Shown piece after piece: positions 55,101 to 64,000 of a DNA stretch of 64,000 nt (its first letter is position 1; each line of letters starts with the position of its first letter). The stretch spans positions 62,001 through 126,000 of the forward strand of contig JASKOT010000033.1 in NCBI GenBank assembly GCA_032158125.1, in the 5' to 3' direction. This DNA comes from Papiliotrema nemorosa (lineage: Eukaryota; Basidiomycota; Tremellomycetes; Tremellales; Rhynchogastremaceae). Position numbers and translations under genes: made by a program. The notes beneath the pieces were generated by a model. The model searched no databases. It worked only from the letters and a program-made list of their open reading frames with translations, and was not told the DNA's origin.

Positions 55101-56141
55101 ATTGAGGCAATTGGAGGATGAGATTTACGCTGAGCGGTCCAGGTGAGTGCAGGAATGAGAGATGCACTGACAAGTAGACACGTGGTCAAGGCTCGACAAC
55201 GGTTGGACGGTCTGAATGTCAATTTGGACGTGGTTGCCGAGAACGTTCGCCATTACTTTGCTCAGATTGATCAACTGACTTCTGTTCTCAAGACTACTGC
55301 CGAGGTGGACGTTACGTTTGCCAATCTCGGTCCAATCAGAATGGCATATGCTCGAAAGCCCGACTCGAAATCTTTGCGTGTAGGAGAACAGGCAGATGTG
55401 CTCGGTCCATTGCGCTCACCGCATGATTCGGGTAGTGGCACGGAATCTCGCCGATCTGGGTCGAGGCAGAATTCTGTCGCTGCCGCCCGTCGAAAAGCAA
55501 GCCTGGGTCCGGCTCATTTACCACCCATCCTTGCGATGGGTATGAAACCGTGGCCTAGGCGGACTTCGCTCGATCCGGATGGGACGGCCCGTGTGAATCC
55601 GATGCGACGCGTGGAATTGACGATCAATTACGCTCGGAATTACCATTCGACCATATTACGACGGCGGGACGAGACCCTTGTCCAGCTGCGTAGTATGATC
55701 TCAACCATCGATTCTTTGATAAAGCAGAAGGACGCTTTGCGATCATGGACCAAAGCTGCGCTGGAGTCGAATCGGAACCTTCGGAATACTCGGGACAGCC
55801 TGATTGCCGATCTCAAGGGAAATACTTCGCTGCGCATGGGTCGATTTAGGGATGCGTTGATAGATGGTGGTGTACGTACGATTCTCGGACCGCTCGCACA
55901 GGTGTTCTTGTTCTTCTCCATGTGGTTCAAATGGTTTATACCCTGGAGCGATGGCGGTACGGCGAGGACGATCAGGAGGAGAAGGATGGCTGCGAGGGGT
56001 GAGAAGGCGGGGTATTGCGGGGTGTTGGGAAGGTTGTTGGTGTTTACTTTAGTTGTGGGACTGGGTTGGGCAGTGTGGGTGGGACATGCCGAGGAGAAGA
56101 AGAGTGATGGGAGGTTTGAGTGGATCGAGGCGAAGTTGTAA
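52138..56141 (+). CDS. Large orphan protein: disordered N terminus, coiled coils, C-terminal membrane segments
   Basis: Four exons (52138-53125, 53160-53921, 53960-55142, 55178-56141) give 1298 residues. I do not recognise the family. Residues 1-520 are Ser/Pro/His/Arg-rich and look disordered. A basic, charged coiled coil follows (EREIVERRRREQERADQDAE). A more ordered block comes next (SERNAYKTSSHLRAYYNLIY, WRCTIDDITAYNDADGVVNY, FIPPRQIFDQRG), then low complexity. A second coiled coil runs from LRKLFLKGQRL through EEQARARLRQLEDEIYAERS to LDGLNVNLDVVAENVRHYFA. Near the C terminus are hydrophobic segments GPLAQVFLFFSMWFKWFIPW and LLVFTLVVGLGWAVWVGH. The start context CCACCATGG is optimal. The first intron is only 34 nt. 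A tethering or scaffold role at a membrane is a guess from the architecture. Confidence 0.8.
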
Positions 56142-56846
56142 GGTATACTTCAGATGTTGGGGATTGATCGGGTTGTGTTCATCTTAATTCAGTTTATAAT
56201 TATGCATTGGTTCTTGGATTGTCGCATTTGTTCGGCCGTTTGACTACTTGAAATCACGGTTGGGTCCATGCAATGACAATTTGGACCTCTGTGACGGATG
56301 CGACACACCTCGGCAGCAGCACGCTGCATTCTGAACTCCCAGCAATCCGCGGTGTCCTCCCTCGTGTTCTAATCCCTCAACGACTCATCGATCCGACGCG
56401 AGCAGCCGCAATACAGTGGTGCAAGTTCAGCGTCGCCTTCTCGAAGCGGCCGAAGCTGGCCGCTGGGGGATCACTGTTATTGGTTGGCGTGCACGACCAG
56501 TGGCAATGATCAAAGCCTACTTGGGTATATCTCGGATTTGACAGCTACAACACGAGTCCGACTCGCAAATTCGGAGGCGTGAGAGTAGGCCTCTAATCTC
56601 CAGAACTTCTTAAAGATATCGCATCATCTGATTCGGAGTCGAGCAGCGTTGGTGACCTTCTGGATAGGTGTGTAATAGCAAAGGGAGTTCGACCGGCGGG
56701 GTGGCGAGTCCGAGTTGAAGTCAGAGTCACTCGAGCCTGACTTTCACTTAACTTTCGACAAACTCACGACTCCCTCAGAGGTCTTCACGACAACGGTCAG
56801 AACCCCCGCATACAGCTGCACACGACAAGGAAACGACGGAAACATC
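56142..56846. other. Intergenic region before the small orphan gene
   Basis: This 705-base gap lies between two plus-strand genes. It holds the 3' flank of the coiled-coil gene, including an A/T-rich stretch near 56185-56205, and the upstream region of the next gene. No other gene is apparent. Confidence 0.4.
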
Positions 56847-57742
56847 ATGTCGGGACGTCCTGTTGCATCTCAACGACCTTCATACCAATCTCACCAATCC
56901 CATCAGTCGCAACAATCTCACCACTCCATCTCATCTTCCCATACAGCCGCTTCTGCCTCTACATCCGCCCATCCTGCGAATCAGAGTCAGAGTCAAAGTC
57001 AAATTAAGAATCAGAGTAAGACGATGGATGACTCGACTTCAGCTAGAACACCGACTCGAGAACGAGCACTTGAAAAGGAACGAATGTGGACTCCCCATGC
57101 GCCCTTGCCTGCTGTCAAGGGGACCATAGGAGGGATAGGCAAGTTTCCCCTCCCTCCCGTCCCAACCCCTGTGTTTTGCCCACTCGCTCTGTCCTCGCAC
57201 TCGTTTATGGCCCATGCGTTCCGGCTATCAGTGTCGCCCCTTACACATCTCCCCGACACTTGTAGAAGTCTTCACATCGCCGACCTAGATTAATTCATCG
57301 AATTTTGTCGTGTTGGTCCAGACTGACGTTCCAGATTCACCTAGGAGAAGGCACTTTCACTCGCCATCCATCACGCATACGGTATGTTTCAGTCTAACGT
57401 CCCCTCCACGCCTCACCTATCATCCTTCACACACCTCGTGACGTCCCTATGTCCTCGACATGGCATCACCCGCAGAAGCCTCAACTGACCCGTTAGCCTA
57501 GAATGTCCCCTGCGCCTGGCACATCTCCACTACCCGACCAACAACATCATGCCAACGACGAATCACGCTCGGATCACCAGCACACCGAGCAGCAAGTACA
57601 GGACCAACCCTCATCTCCCTCACGCGTTCCAAACCCCAATGCACCGGTGTTCAGGGCCGATCCGACTGTAAAGACCACGTTTGATCATACGCCTTTCGAC
57701 CCGCAAGATCGGGAAACTCTCAAGTCAATGTTCATGGTATAA
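56847..57742 (+). CDS. Small Ser/Gln/Pro-rich protein, unknown
   Basis: The preferred model has three exons (56847-57138, 57335-57381, 57497-57742) and 194 residues. The N terminus is rich in Ser, Gln and His, the middle reads RERALEKERMWTPHAPLPAV, and the C terminus ends TTFDHTPFDPQDRETLKSMF. No domain is recognised and most of it looks disordered. Intron 1 (57139-57334) would be GC-AG, with a perfect AG/GCAAGT donor, joining GGIG to DSPRRRHFHSPS. A second model is also phase-consistent: a GT donor at 57172, the same acceptors shifted in phase, and a different middle segment (IHLGEGTFTRHPSRIR). The first and last exons are common to both. Transcript data would decide. The regularity of the last exon argues that this is a real gene. 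Confidence 0.55.
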
Positions 57743-57956
57743 CCTCACCACGCAGCCACGCTAGAGTCTGGTTTGAAGGAATTTGGAACTGGTTATAATG
57801 ATAATGACGACGATGATGCATGTGGAGGCAAATGTCCATGTCCATATCTATGGCTGGGTGCTCTACATGGGATGGAAAATGACTGGATGAAATGATATGC
57901 AATGCTTCTTACTCCTACAATGGCTTTTTCTTCTCTTCTGGATGTAGTGGGTGTCA

Positions 57957-59266
57957 CTACAGACCGAGGGTCATCCCCCCCACGACGACACCCAACACTC
58001 CCGCACCGGCACCTACGGCCCATTTTGTGAGTCCACCATCCATCCGGAGAGATCCAGCTCTTCCAGATGATCGAGTAGTGCCTGACGAACCGGTTCCCGA
58101 GCCTGAAGAAGTCACAGAGCCCGTAGCGGCAGCTTGGTACTGAGTGACAGTGTTTGTAGGTGCCGACACGCCGTTGAGCTGGGCAACATAGTCGAATGGA
58201 GCGTTTCCGTTCGAGTCGTAAAAGTCTAACAAGATGTGGTTGGGGTTTCGTCTGCGGGTCAGCATGACACACAACCAAGACGTGTGCGGGAGGAGGAGAC
58301 TCACCCCCAGATCGAGTTGCAGTTGCCAACATGGGTGCTGAGCGATGATTCCGAGTTGGTCGTGTTGATCGCCGCGGTATCAGGGATCCAAAATTGCGTT
58401 CCACCAAGATTGTAAGTCTACCCATGAGCATCTGCGCACGACGTTGATTCCAACAACTCACCGTGTCCAAGAAATGGTTGACCATCATCATCATACTCCC
58501 CGAGTTTCCCGAGGATCGATTCACGGCACATTCCCATCCTGTAGACGTGACATCGTATGCGTCTTCCCACATGTTGCTAAACTCGTCGATGATATATGGC
58601 ACGGAAGAGAAATCGGCATCATAGTCCATAAAAACGATGACCGTCTTGCCGGAATCGACGAGATTGCCCAAGGTAGGCCAGTCGGAGATGGACACCGAGG
58701 CAGCCGAGGGGGAATAGACGTAGGAGGATAGACCGGATGATTCAAAGGACGAGGCGAATTGGGATGGAGGGAGATTGTCAGAGTTGACAATGACCAGACT
58801 GATTACTGGATATCAGCCTTGACCCAAGAGTTTCTTATATAATGCTGAGAATGTCAGACTCACCCTCGGTAGGGTTCGCCTTGACCCATGTGGTGACGTT
58901 CGACAGGTAGTCTGTCAATGACCCTCCATCTCGCAATGAACAGGACGAATGGCAAAGGTGGATGCCGTCTGATGCGTTGTGCCTGTGGTATCAACATCTC
59001 CAATTCGCAGAGTCAGCGCTGCGGGTGAGGTCGACTTACGCTTGCATCTGCAATGTCCTAATCCCATCATTCAGTTGATCCGGGGCGTATTTGTTCTGGT
59101 TATCCGCAATGCTCGATCCGACAGCATACGAATTATGCGTCCCGAGAAAAGTCAGATTGGAATATAGCCTGTCACAGAGCTCGGCGTGACCGTTGCAGAC
59201 AGACGCTGCTTGGGCCGAGAGGGCCGTAGCGGCCAAAGCGAGGAGACTGAATGGACGAGTGAACAT
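57957..59266 (-). CDS. Secreted, probably GPI-anchored PLC-like phosphodiesterase (PI-PLC X fold)
   Basis: Five exons in gene order (59040-59266, 58864-58982, 58462-58805, 58305-58417, 57957-58251) give 365 residues. A signal peptide is clear (FSLLALAATALSAQA). The PLC X-type barrel shows FLGTHNSYAV, with the first catalytic His, GIRTLQMQAH, IHLCHSSC with a second His, TTWVKANPTEVISLVIVNSD, TVIVFMDYDADFSSVPYIID, and the Cys-containing ends ECAVNRSS and HVGNCNSIWG. The C terminus has a Ser/Thr/Gly-rich spacer followed by a hydrophobic tail (WAVGAGAGVLGVVVGGMTLG), which fits GPI attachment at the cell surface. The substrate is unknown; fungal proteins of this type are often annotated as PLC-like without proven activity. 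It is divergent from the lipase gene. Confidence 0.92.
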
Positions 59267-59669
59267 TTTGGCGGGTTTGGTGGTGTGGAGAGAAGGGAGT
59301 CTTAGGTGTGTTGAAGGGGTTTTTGGAATGTATGGCCCCCAGGGCTTGTGGTACGATGCGGAAAAGTGGACCGTGCAATGTAATGCAAAAAGATATGCGT
59401 AGTCGAGGGCGGTGTCGCGCTCGGATGTCAAGGAGACCGACGCGTCGAAAGGATGCAAGGACTCGAGCGAAAAAGCGGGAACGAGAGGTATCCGAGCAGC
59501 GGAAAGGGATGCAAGGGAATGAAAGTGGGTTCAATGAAGGTGAGAGCCGATGTCAAGGTCGATATGGAGAATGTTTGAGACTGGACGAGGTGGGCTGGAG
59601 GGGGAATAGGTCTCGACGCGATGCTGCGCTGCGAGGCGAGGACTGGACCTCTCTTGTGTGTTGTCTCTC

Positions 59670-59679
59670 TTTTTTTTTT
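59670..59679. repeat. Homopolymer T run (10 bases)
   Basis: Ten T bases follow a CT-rich stretch in the divergent promoter region. Poly(dT) tracts of this kind often keep nucleosomes off fungal promoters; that role here is inference. Confidence 0.8.
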
Positions 59680-59918
59680 GGGTGACTTTTGTTTACCTGA
59701 TATTCTCGCCACCCTACGTTGAAGGGGGTTCTACCCATACACCCAATCCCATCCATGCAGTGCATCTCTTAATCGCCTTGGTCATCTCAAATGACGATGA
59801 AGCGAGCAGGCTTTGTGACAGCTGACCTGGTGGTTATGCATCCCAGATTCGGATCTTGGACAAGGAGATTTCTGTCTGGTTGGGGGTAGTTTGCCATTCG
59901 CCACCCAGCCAAAAACAA

Positions 59919-59931
59919 GAGAGAGAGAGAG
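59919..59931. repeat. GA dinucleotide run
   Basis: A simple GA repeat of about six units lies in the divergent promoter region upstream of the lipase gene. Confidence 0.8.
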
Positions 59932-60125
59932 TGGGCCAAACTCGACCCGAGAGCCGAGACTTTTGCTACGTCACGACATATTCCTCGAGAGCAACCCATT
60001 CTTAAATAGAGCAGCTATAGCAACATCCCCAACGACCAGACTGAACACCCATCAAACACCTCTACATGACCCTTTGCACGTAGCACCACGCCCTCGCTCT
60101 CACCATACGGCCATCACAGCATAAC

Positions 60126-61891
60126 ATGGCGACTCTCTCGCCATTCAGGTATATCCAATTATGTCGATATATCATCCAACGTTTCATCACCGACCATCCT
60201 ACCCCTGCCCTTTGGAAGGGTAAAGGTCGACAACAACAATCCCCATCGTCCACCCGACGCATCACACCAACAAGATTGGCATTTGCTACGGCGACTATGG
60301 AACATGGCCGTCAACACGATTCTTTTGGGGATGATGGACCTATTGCTGGACCTTCCAGGCGTCCTCTACCTCCCAATCCACGCTCAGACAGGGGACCCCT
60401 AGGACCTGACCCGGATCTACCTCCGGAGCCTATTGAGATCTACAGGTTGATGAATGATGAGAGGCTGCTCGTTCAAGGTGGGGTCAAACCACCTCGAGAG
60501 GTCATCGTCCTCTGCCACGGTAAGTCATAAACGTGTATCGATAAACCATGTCTGATGGATATAGGACTGTATGGGTTTTCTACGGCTACCCCTATACCGC
60601 TTTTCCCTTCGTTGAAACTGCACTACTGGGCGTCGGTCTTGGAAGTGCTGCGTGATAGGATGGGTTGCAACGTGGTAGTGGTTGGGGTCAAGGGGTGAGT
60701 GCCTCGAGGCAAATCGGTTGTGCTCACGGTAGAACCGGCTCGATTCAAGAACGAGCAGAACAGATGGACAAGTATCTCAAGGATACTCTGCCCAAGGGCT
60801 CCGGAGTCAATTTTGTCGCCCATTCCATGGGAGGTCTGGACGTCCGACATCTCATTTCTAATCTCAAACCAACCCATTACACCCCCATCTCGCTCACCAC
60901 TATCGGGACACCGCACCGTGGATCACCCTTCATGGACTGGTGTGCGGCCAACATTGGTGTCGGAACGTCTGCAAACAAAAAGGCGGTACTAGAAGCGACA
61001 AAGAAATTACCATACTCGCTCAAATCACCGCTCCTCACCAGGACGGAAGAGGCCACCTTGGCCGGATTCAGCAGTGCCATGTCGAGATACCTCTTGAACA
61101 TTTTCGATTCACCGGCATATTCCAATCTGACGACTTCGTTCTTACGCGAATTCAATCCGGAAACACCGGATGATCCGAGGGTGAAATATACCTCGGTCGC
61201 TGGGAGGACGACCAAGATTTCCGTCTTGCATCCCTTATGGTTCCCGAAATTAGTCTTGGACGCTGCGGCGGAAAAGGGGTATCCGCCCGACGATTCAGGA
61301 GACAAGTACGAGGGGAATGATGGATTGGTCAGTGTGAAGAGTGCCAAGTGGGGAGAATACCTCGGAGCCGTGGACGACACGCATCATTGGGATTTGCGTG
61401 GTGAAGGGGGTTTGTGGCCTAGCGGATTAGGCACAGACGATAAGAAGGACTCGACCAAGAGCAAGGAGAAGGATGCCTCGGAGAGTAAATCCTCTGGTGA
61501 ACTCATCATGCCCGGAGGTTGGGATTGGGAAGACGGATTGGAAGAGTACCTAGGACTTAATCTTGATTCCGTCAAGTCAGCCACGGGTATCAGCAGTCCC
61601 GACTCGACCAAGAACAAGCCGGCAAAGGTCGAAACCAAGGAGGAGAAGAAGAAACGCGAAGGGTTTCAGATTGCTCAAGTGGGGCAATTGCTCGACTGGG
61701 TGACGGATATCATCCCGGGATCTTCAGTCACCGAGTCGGGCAAGAAACAGGTCCAAGAGGCTCGGGATAGGCATGATAATCCGGATGCTGCGCCGAAGAA
61801 GGACGAGAAGAAGAAGAAGGAGAAGGACAAGTTTGATTTGGCAAAGTTTTACGGGGGGTTGATGTTGAAGTTGAGGGAGGATGGCTACTGA
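60126..61891 (+). CDS. TGL2: TGL2-like triacylglycerol lipase (alpha/beta hydrolase)
   Basis: Serine lipase of the bacterial-lipase-like group; yeast Tgl2 is a mitochondrial triacylglycerol lipase. Three exons (60126-60519, 60565-60694, 60733-61891) give 560 residues. The N terminus (LSPFRYIQLCRYIIQRF) is basic and amphipathic and may target mitochondria. Catalytic features: VIVLCHGLYGF (oxyanion region), VNFVAHSMGGLDVRHL (nucleophile Ser in AHSMG), TIGTPHRGSPFMDW, and VDDTHHWDL, which probably supplies the His, after the acidic EGNDGLVSV segment. A highly charged Lys/Glu/Asp-rich region follows, with a second basic coiled stretch (KKDEKKKKEKDK), before the conserved end FDLAKFYGGLMLKL. An internal Met at codon 58 (MEHGRQHD) is an alternative start lacking the targeting sequence. 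Confidence 0.9.
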
Positions 61892-63916
61892 GTGGGCGGG
61901 ATCGTCCGGTCGCATGATGCGCACGCAGGGTAGGGAGGACAACGGAGACTTGGAGGTGCATGAGGATGGGTGACGTTGCATTTGTCTCGATTGCATAGGA
62001 TCTACAGATGTATCAACAGATATTCAACGTCCACATCGCCGCGTCAACTGGTCAAACGGTGCACATCGCGGTCAAGTCCATGTCATCTCGCTCTGTCAGT
62101 GACGTCGACGTGAAAAGCGGATAAGCCAAGAGATCCAAAATTGAATCGACGCCAAGGTCGTGCGACGACGTTGCGGGATGCGGATGTTTGGATGACATGT
62201 GAGGCACCGCAGCGGTAGGTAGTAGCGGTGTCGAGTCTGCGGAAGGAATAAGTCGATGGCCATTCCAGTCCAGACATGTTGGAGCCTTTGCTCGGATGTC
62301 AAGTAGATATCATCATCATTCGCTATGGATTGCGACTTCTCAGGTCCACGACATCCCGGACCACATCGTCATCATCGGCCTTCACGTGCTCGCGACATGA
62401 CTTGGTTGTTGACTTTTGCTGCTACTCGTAGTCACATCGGTCGACTCAGAACTAGGATGTACAAAGTTCAGCACTAGAAGCCGATTCTCACCCCTAGGGT
62501 CACTGGTGCAACACCGAGTTTTATAGATTCCAGGTCTTTATAGCCCATCTACCGCCACATTAGCCCCTAGCGCCTCTTGCGGTCTGCTATCACGCCCAAG
62601 CCAAAGCCGCACCATCGGGCCAAAGCCAAGAGAGGTCATTTGTAGAGTGTGGCGCCGGATCTCGTTTTTACGTCAAGAGCTCGAAAGTTGAAAGTTGGCT
62701 GTACACCGTATCGCCTCGGGTTTGCCGCTCGGTGCCACTTTTGAGCGTGATGAGGCGTTTGTCCTAATGACGCTTATTTCAGGAACAGGGTGGGGGAGCT
62801 GGCCGGCGCCCTGAAGGGGAATGATAAAGTGCCGTAGTGACCGGATAACGTACAGGGCGAAAGCCCCGAGGGCAAACTCACACGCGCCCCTCCCCCCACC
62901 CTACGCGCGCACAGAGAGATCATGCCCACTCCGAGAGAAGTTACCGCCATTTTTGGACAACAAATCCCTCCCCCCCCCAAACGCAATCCTTCATCGCTCA
63001 TAGTCATCGCCTTTCTCATCATCTCTTTCATCCGCATCTACATCCACACCGCATCGCTCTTTACTGCATCTTGGGCGTCTATACAGCGGGTCATTGCTGA
63101 GGAGGACTCGAGGATAAAAATCCGACTGCCCGGTCGGGATACCATACGCGAATCGGTCTTATACAAGAACGCCTCGAATCCCTTCTCACGGTGTATATAC
63201 ACCTCACTTCGACCACGACCATTTCACCTTCCTTCCCTTGCTTGTTCTTTGTCACTCGAATAGACTTTTCTTCTCTTGCGTAACTCCACCCAAGATCCCC
63301 CCGTCAATTCGGTCAAACCCAACCCGCGAAACCACCCATTCGGCAGTAAATCAAATCCTTCGTTCTCGTTCTCTGTCTCGTCGTGTCAACATCCGGCCTC
63401 TCATCTCCTACCTCGACGCCTATACCGAAGCACACTTCAAGCAGCCTCCTGCGTCAGGCAAATCTTTCATATTCGATCGAAATAACACTTGCTTCGAACG
63501 CCGATAGATTCGACACAAGGTCTTGTGGGAGAGCTATACCTCGTCCACTGGTATTCTTCTGTGGATCACTTTTAATTTACGACTGTTGTTCCCGGCTTTG
63601 ACGACAAGTCACAAGGTCTCTTCGATTCTGCCAGGTCCAGCACTAGCTCAGGTTTTCAAGGAACAGGAGCACCAAACAAGTGTGGAGAATTAGTCGAAAG
63701 GTCGTCAACAAAAGGTACCTATCGATCTTTGAAGAAGATTTACCTGGATCTTCTTCTCGGTTCTCGATATCAACAAGACATTCAACTTGATCTTCTCATC
63801 CCATCTTTGATACATCCTCACTATCAATCCATCTCTGTCGATCAAACATCCTGTTTCAGACCACACTCACACCTCGACGCGGTTCAAATTGAAATAACCA
63901 TATCCCATCCACCAAA
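61892..63916. other. Two-kilobase gene-poor region before the right-edge gene
   Basis: No conserved protein or RNA gene is visible across about 2 kb. A 113-codon reading frame at 62922-63263 has one hydrophobic segment (SLIVIAFLIISFIRIYIH) but resembles nothing I know and ends in low complexity. A C run is at 62970-62978. From about 63200 to 63900 the sequence is C/T-rich with no long frame, typical of a promoter and 5' leader for the gene starting at 63917. Confidence 0.4.
62970..62978. repeat. Homopolymer C run (9 bases)
   Basis: Nine C bases follow CCCT in the gene-poor region. It lies inside the weak reading frame 62922-63263, whose phase it could change by slippage or error. Confidence 0.85.
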
Positions 63917-64000
63917 ATGTTCCCGCGTCTACCACCTACGATAACGTCCCTCATCTTTGCTCTCCTCCTCGCGACTCCCATCCTCTCCATCGCGCAGCCT
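63917..64000 (+). CDS. Start of a secreted or membrane protein (signal peptide only; runs off window)
   Basis: Only 28 codons are inside the window. They begin at the ATG at 63917 (context CCAAAATG) and read as a classical signal peptide: Met, a short basic/Pro segment, then a hydrophobic core SLIFALLLATPILSIA with an Ala-x-x-Pro-type end. The mature protein is outside the window, so its identity cannot be given. The long C/T-rich upstream leader supports this start. Confidence 0.65.
   Translation, partial: MFPRLPPTITSLIFALLLATPILSIAQP

Larger units (their letters stand above)
59267..60125. other. Divergent intergenic region, PLC-like gene / lipase gene
   Basis: This 859-base region is shared by two divergent genes. 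It contains a 10-base T run (59670-59679) and a GA dinucleotide run (59919-59931). No conserved reading frame is evident. It should hold both promoters. Confidence 0.45.

Noticed and set aside
57957..61891. PLC-like gene and lipase as a functional lipid-degradation pair
   Set aside because: They are divergent neighbours, but one is secreted and GPI-anchored and the other probably mitochondrial; adjacency alone is weak evidence.
62922..63263. 113-codon frame with one membrane-like segment
   Set aside because: There is no recognisable similarity, a C run lies inside it and the second half is low complexity. It is mentioned only as a possibility.

Overview
The window is nuclear DNA of a fungus, most likely a basidiomycete of the Tremellomycetes (Cryptococcus/Kwoniella/Tremella side). 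The evidence is gene-dense DNA with very short introns (34-70 nt is common), about 50% G+C by eye, and many introns per gene (21 in PRP16). The gene content also fits: a fused betaine-lipid synthase, a velvet regulator, YOR1-like ABC transporters and an ERI-1 family nuclease. Nothing prokaryotic, viral or CRISPR-like is visible. Gene models were built by hand: splice sites were chosen so that every exon phase closes and conserved motifs join.

Layout. 1-9427 (minus): two tandem YOR1-like ABCC transporters; the left one runs off the window and has an in-frame TGA near its start. 9984-14959 (plus): EMC6, a Myb/SANT-like orphan, and PRMT3. 16094-17902 (plus): a velvet regulator. 18324-20473 (minus): BCS1. 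20666-21888 (plus): a P-loop kinase with an RGG tail. 22413-24549 (minus): SAP plus ERI-1-type exonuclease. 25015-26028 (minus): Rab11/Ypt31. 26709-28813 (plus): a membrane-anchored alpha/beta-hydrolase-fold protein. 28931-29941 (minus): BRX1. 30214-33224 (plus): a Zn2Cys6 regulator. 33552-34576 (plus): an NDUFAF3-like protein. 34658-39383 (minus): THADA/Trm732. 39704-44527 (plus): PRP16. 44997-48196 (plus): BTA1. 48425-51463 (minus): a VWA plus UIM protein. 52138-56141 (plus): a large orphan coiled-coil membrane protein. 56847-57742 (plus): a small orphan. 57957-59266 (minus): a GPI-anchored PLC-like protein. 60126-61891 (plus): a TGL2-like lipase. 63917 to the right edge (plus): the signal peptide of a secreted or membrane protein.

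Most genes are conserved eukaryotic housekeeping genes: membrane insertion (EMC6), complex III and complex I assembly (BCS1, NDUFAF3), ribosome assembly (BRX1), splicing (PRP16), tRNA modification (THADA), vesicle traffic (Rab11) and lipid metabolism (BTA1, lipase, PLC-like). They do not form an evident operon-like pathway, and I see no clear new multi-gene system.

The unusual signals are at the level of gene structure. They are a premature stop in one ABC paralogue at a site where introns have moved, three probable GC-AG introns, very small exons (5, 7, 14 and 18 nt), a hydrolase-like protein that has lost its nucleophile serine, a coding-like extension beyond a TAA stop, and a long orphan coiled-coil membrane protein.
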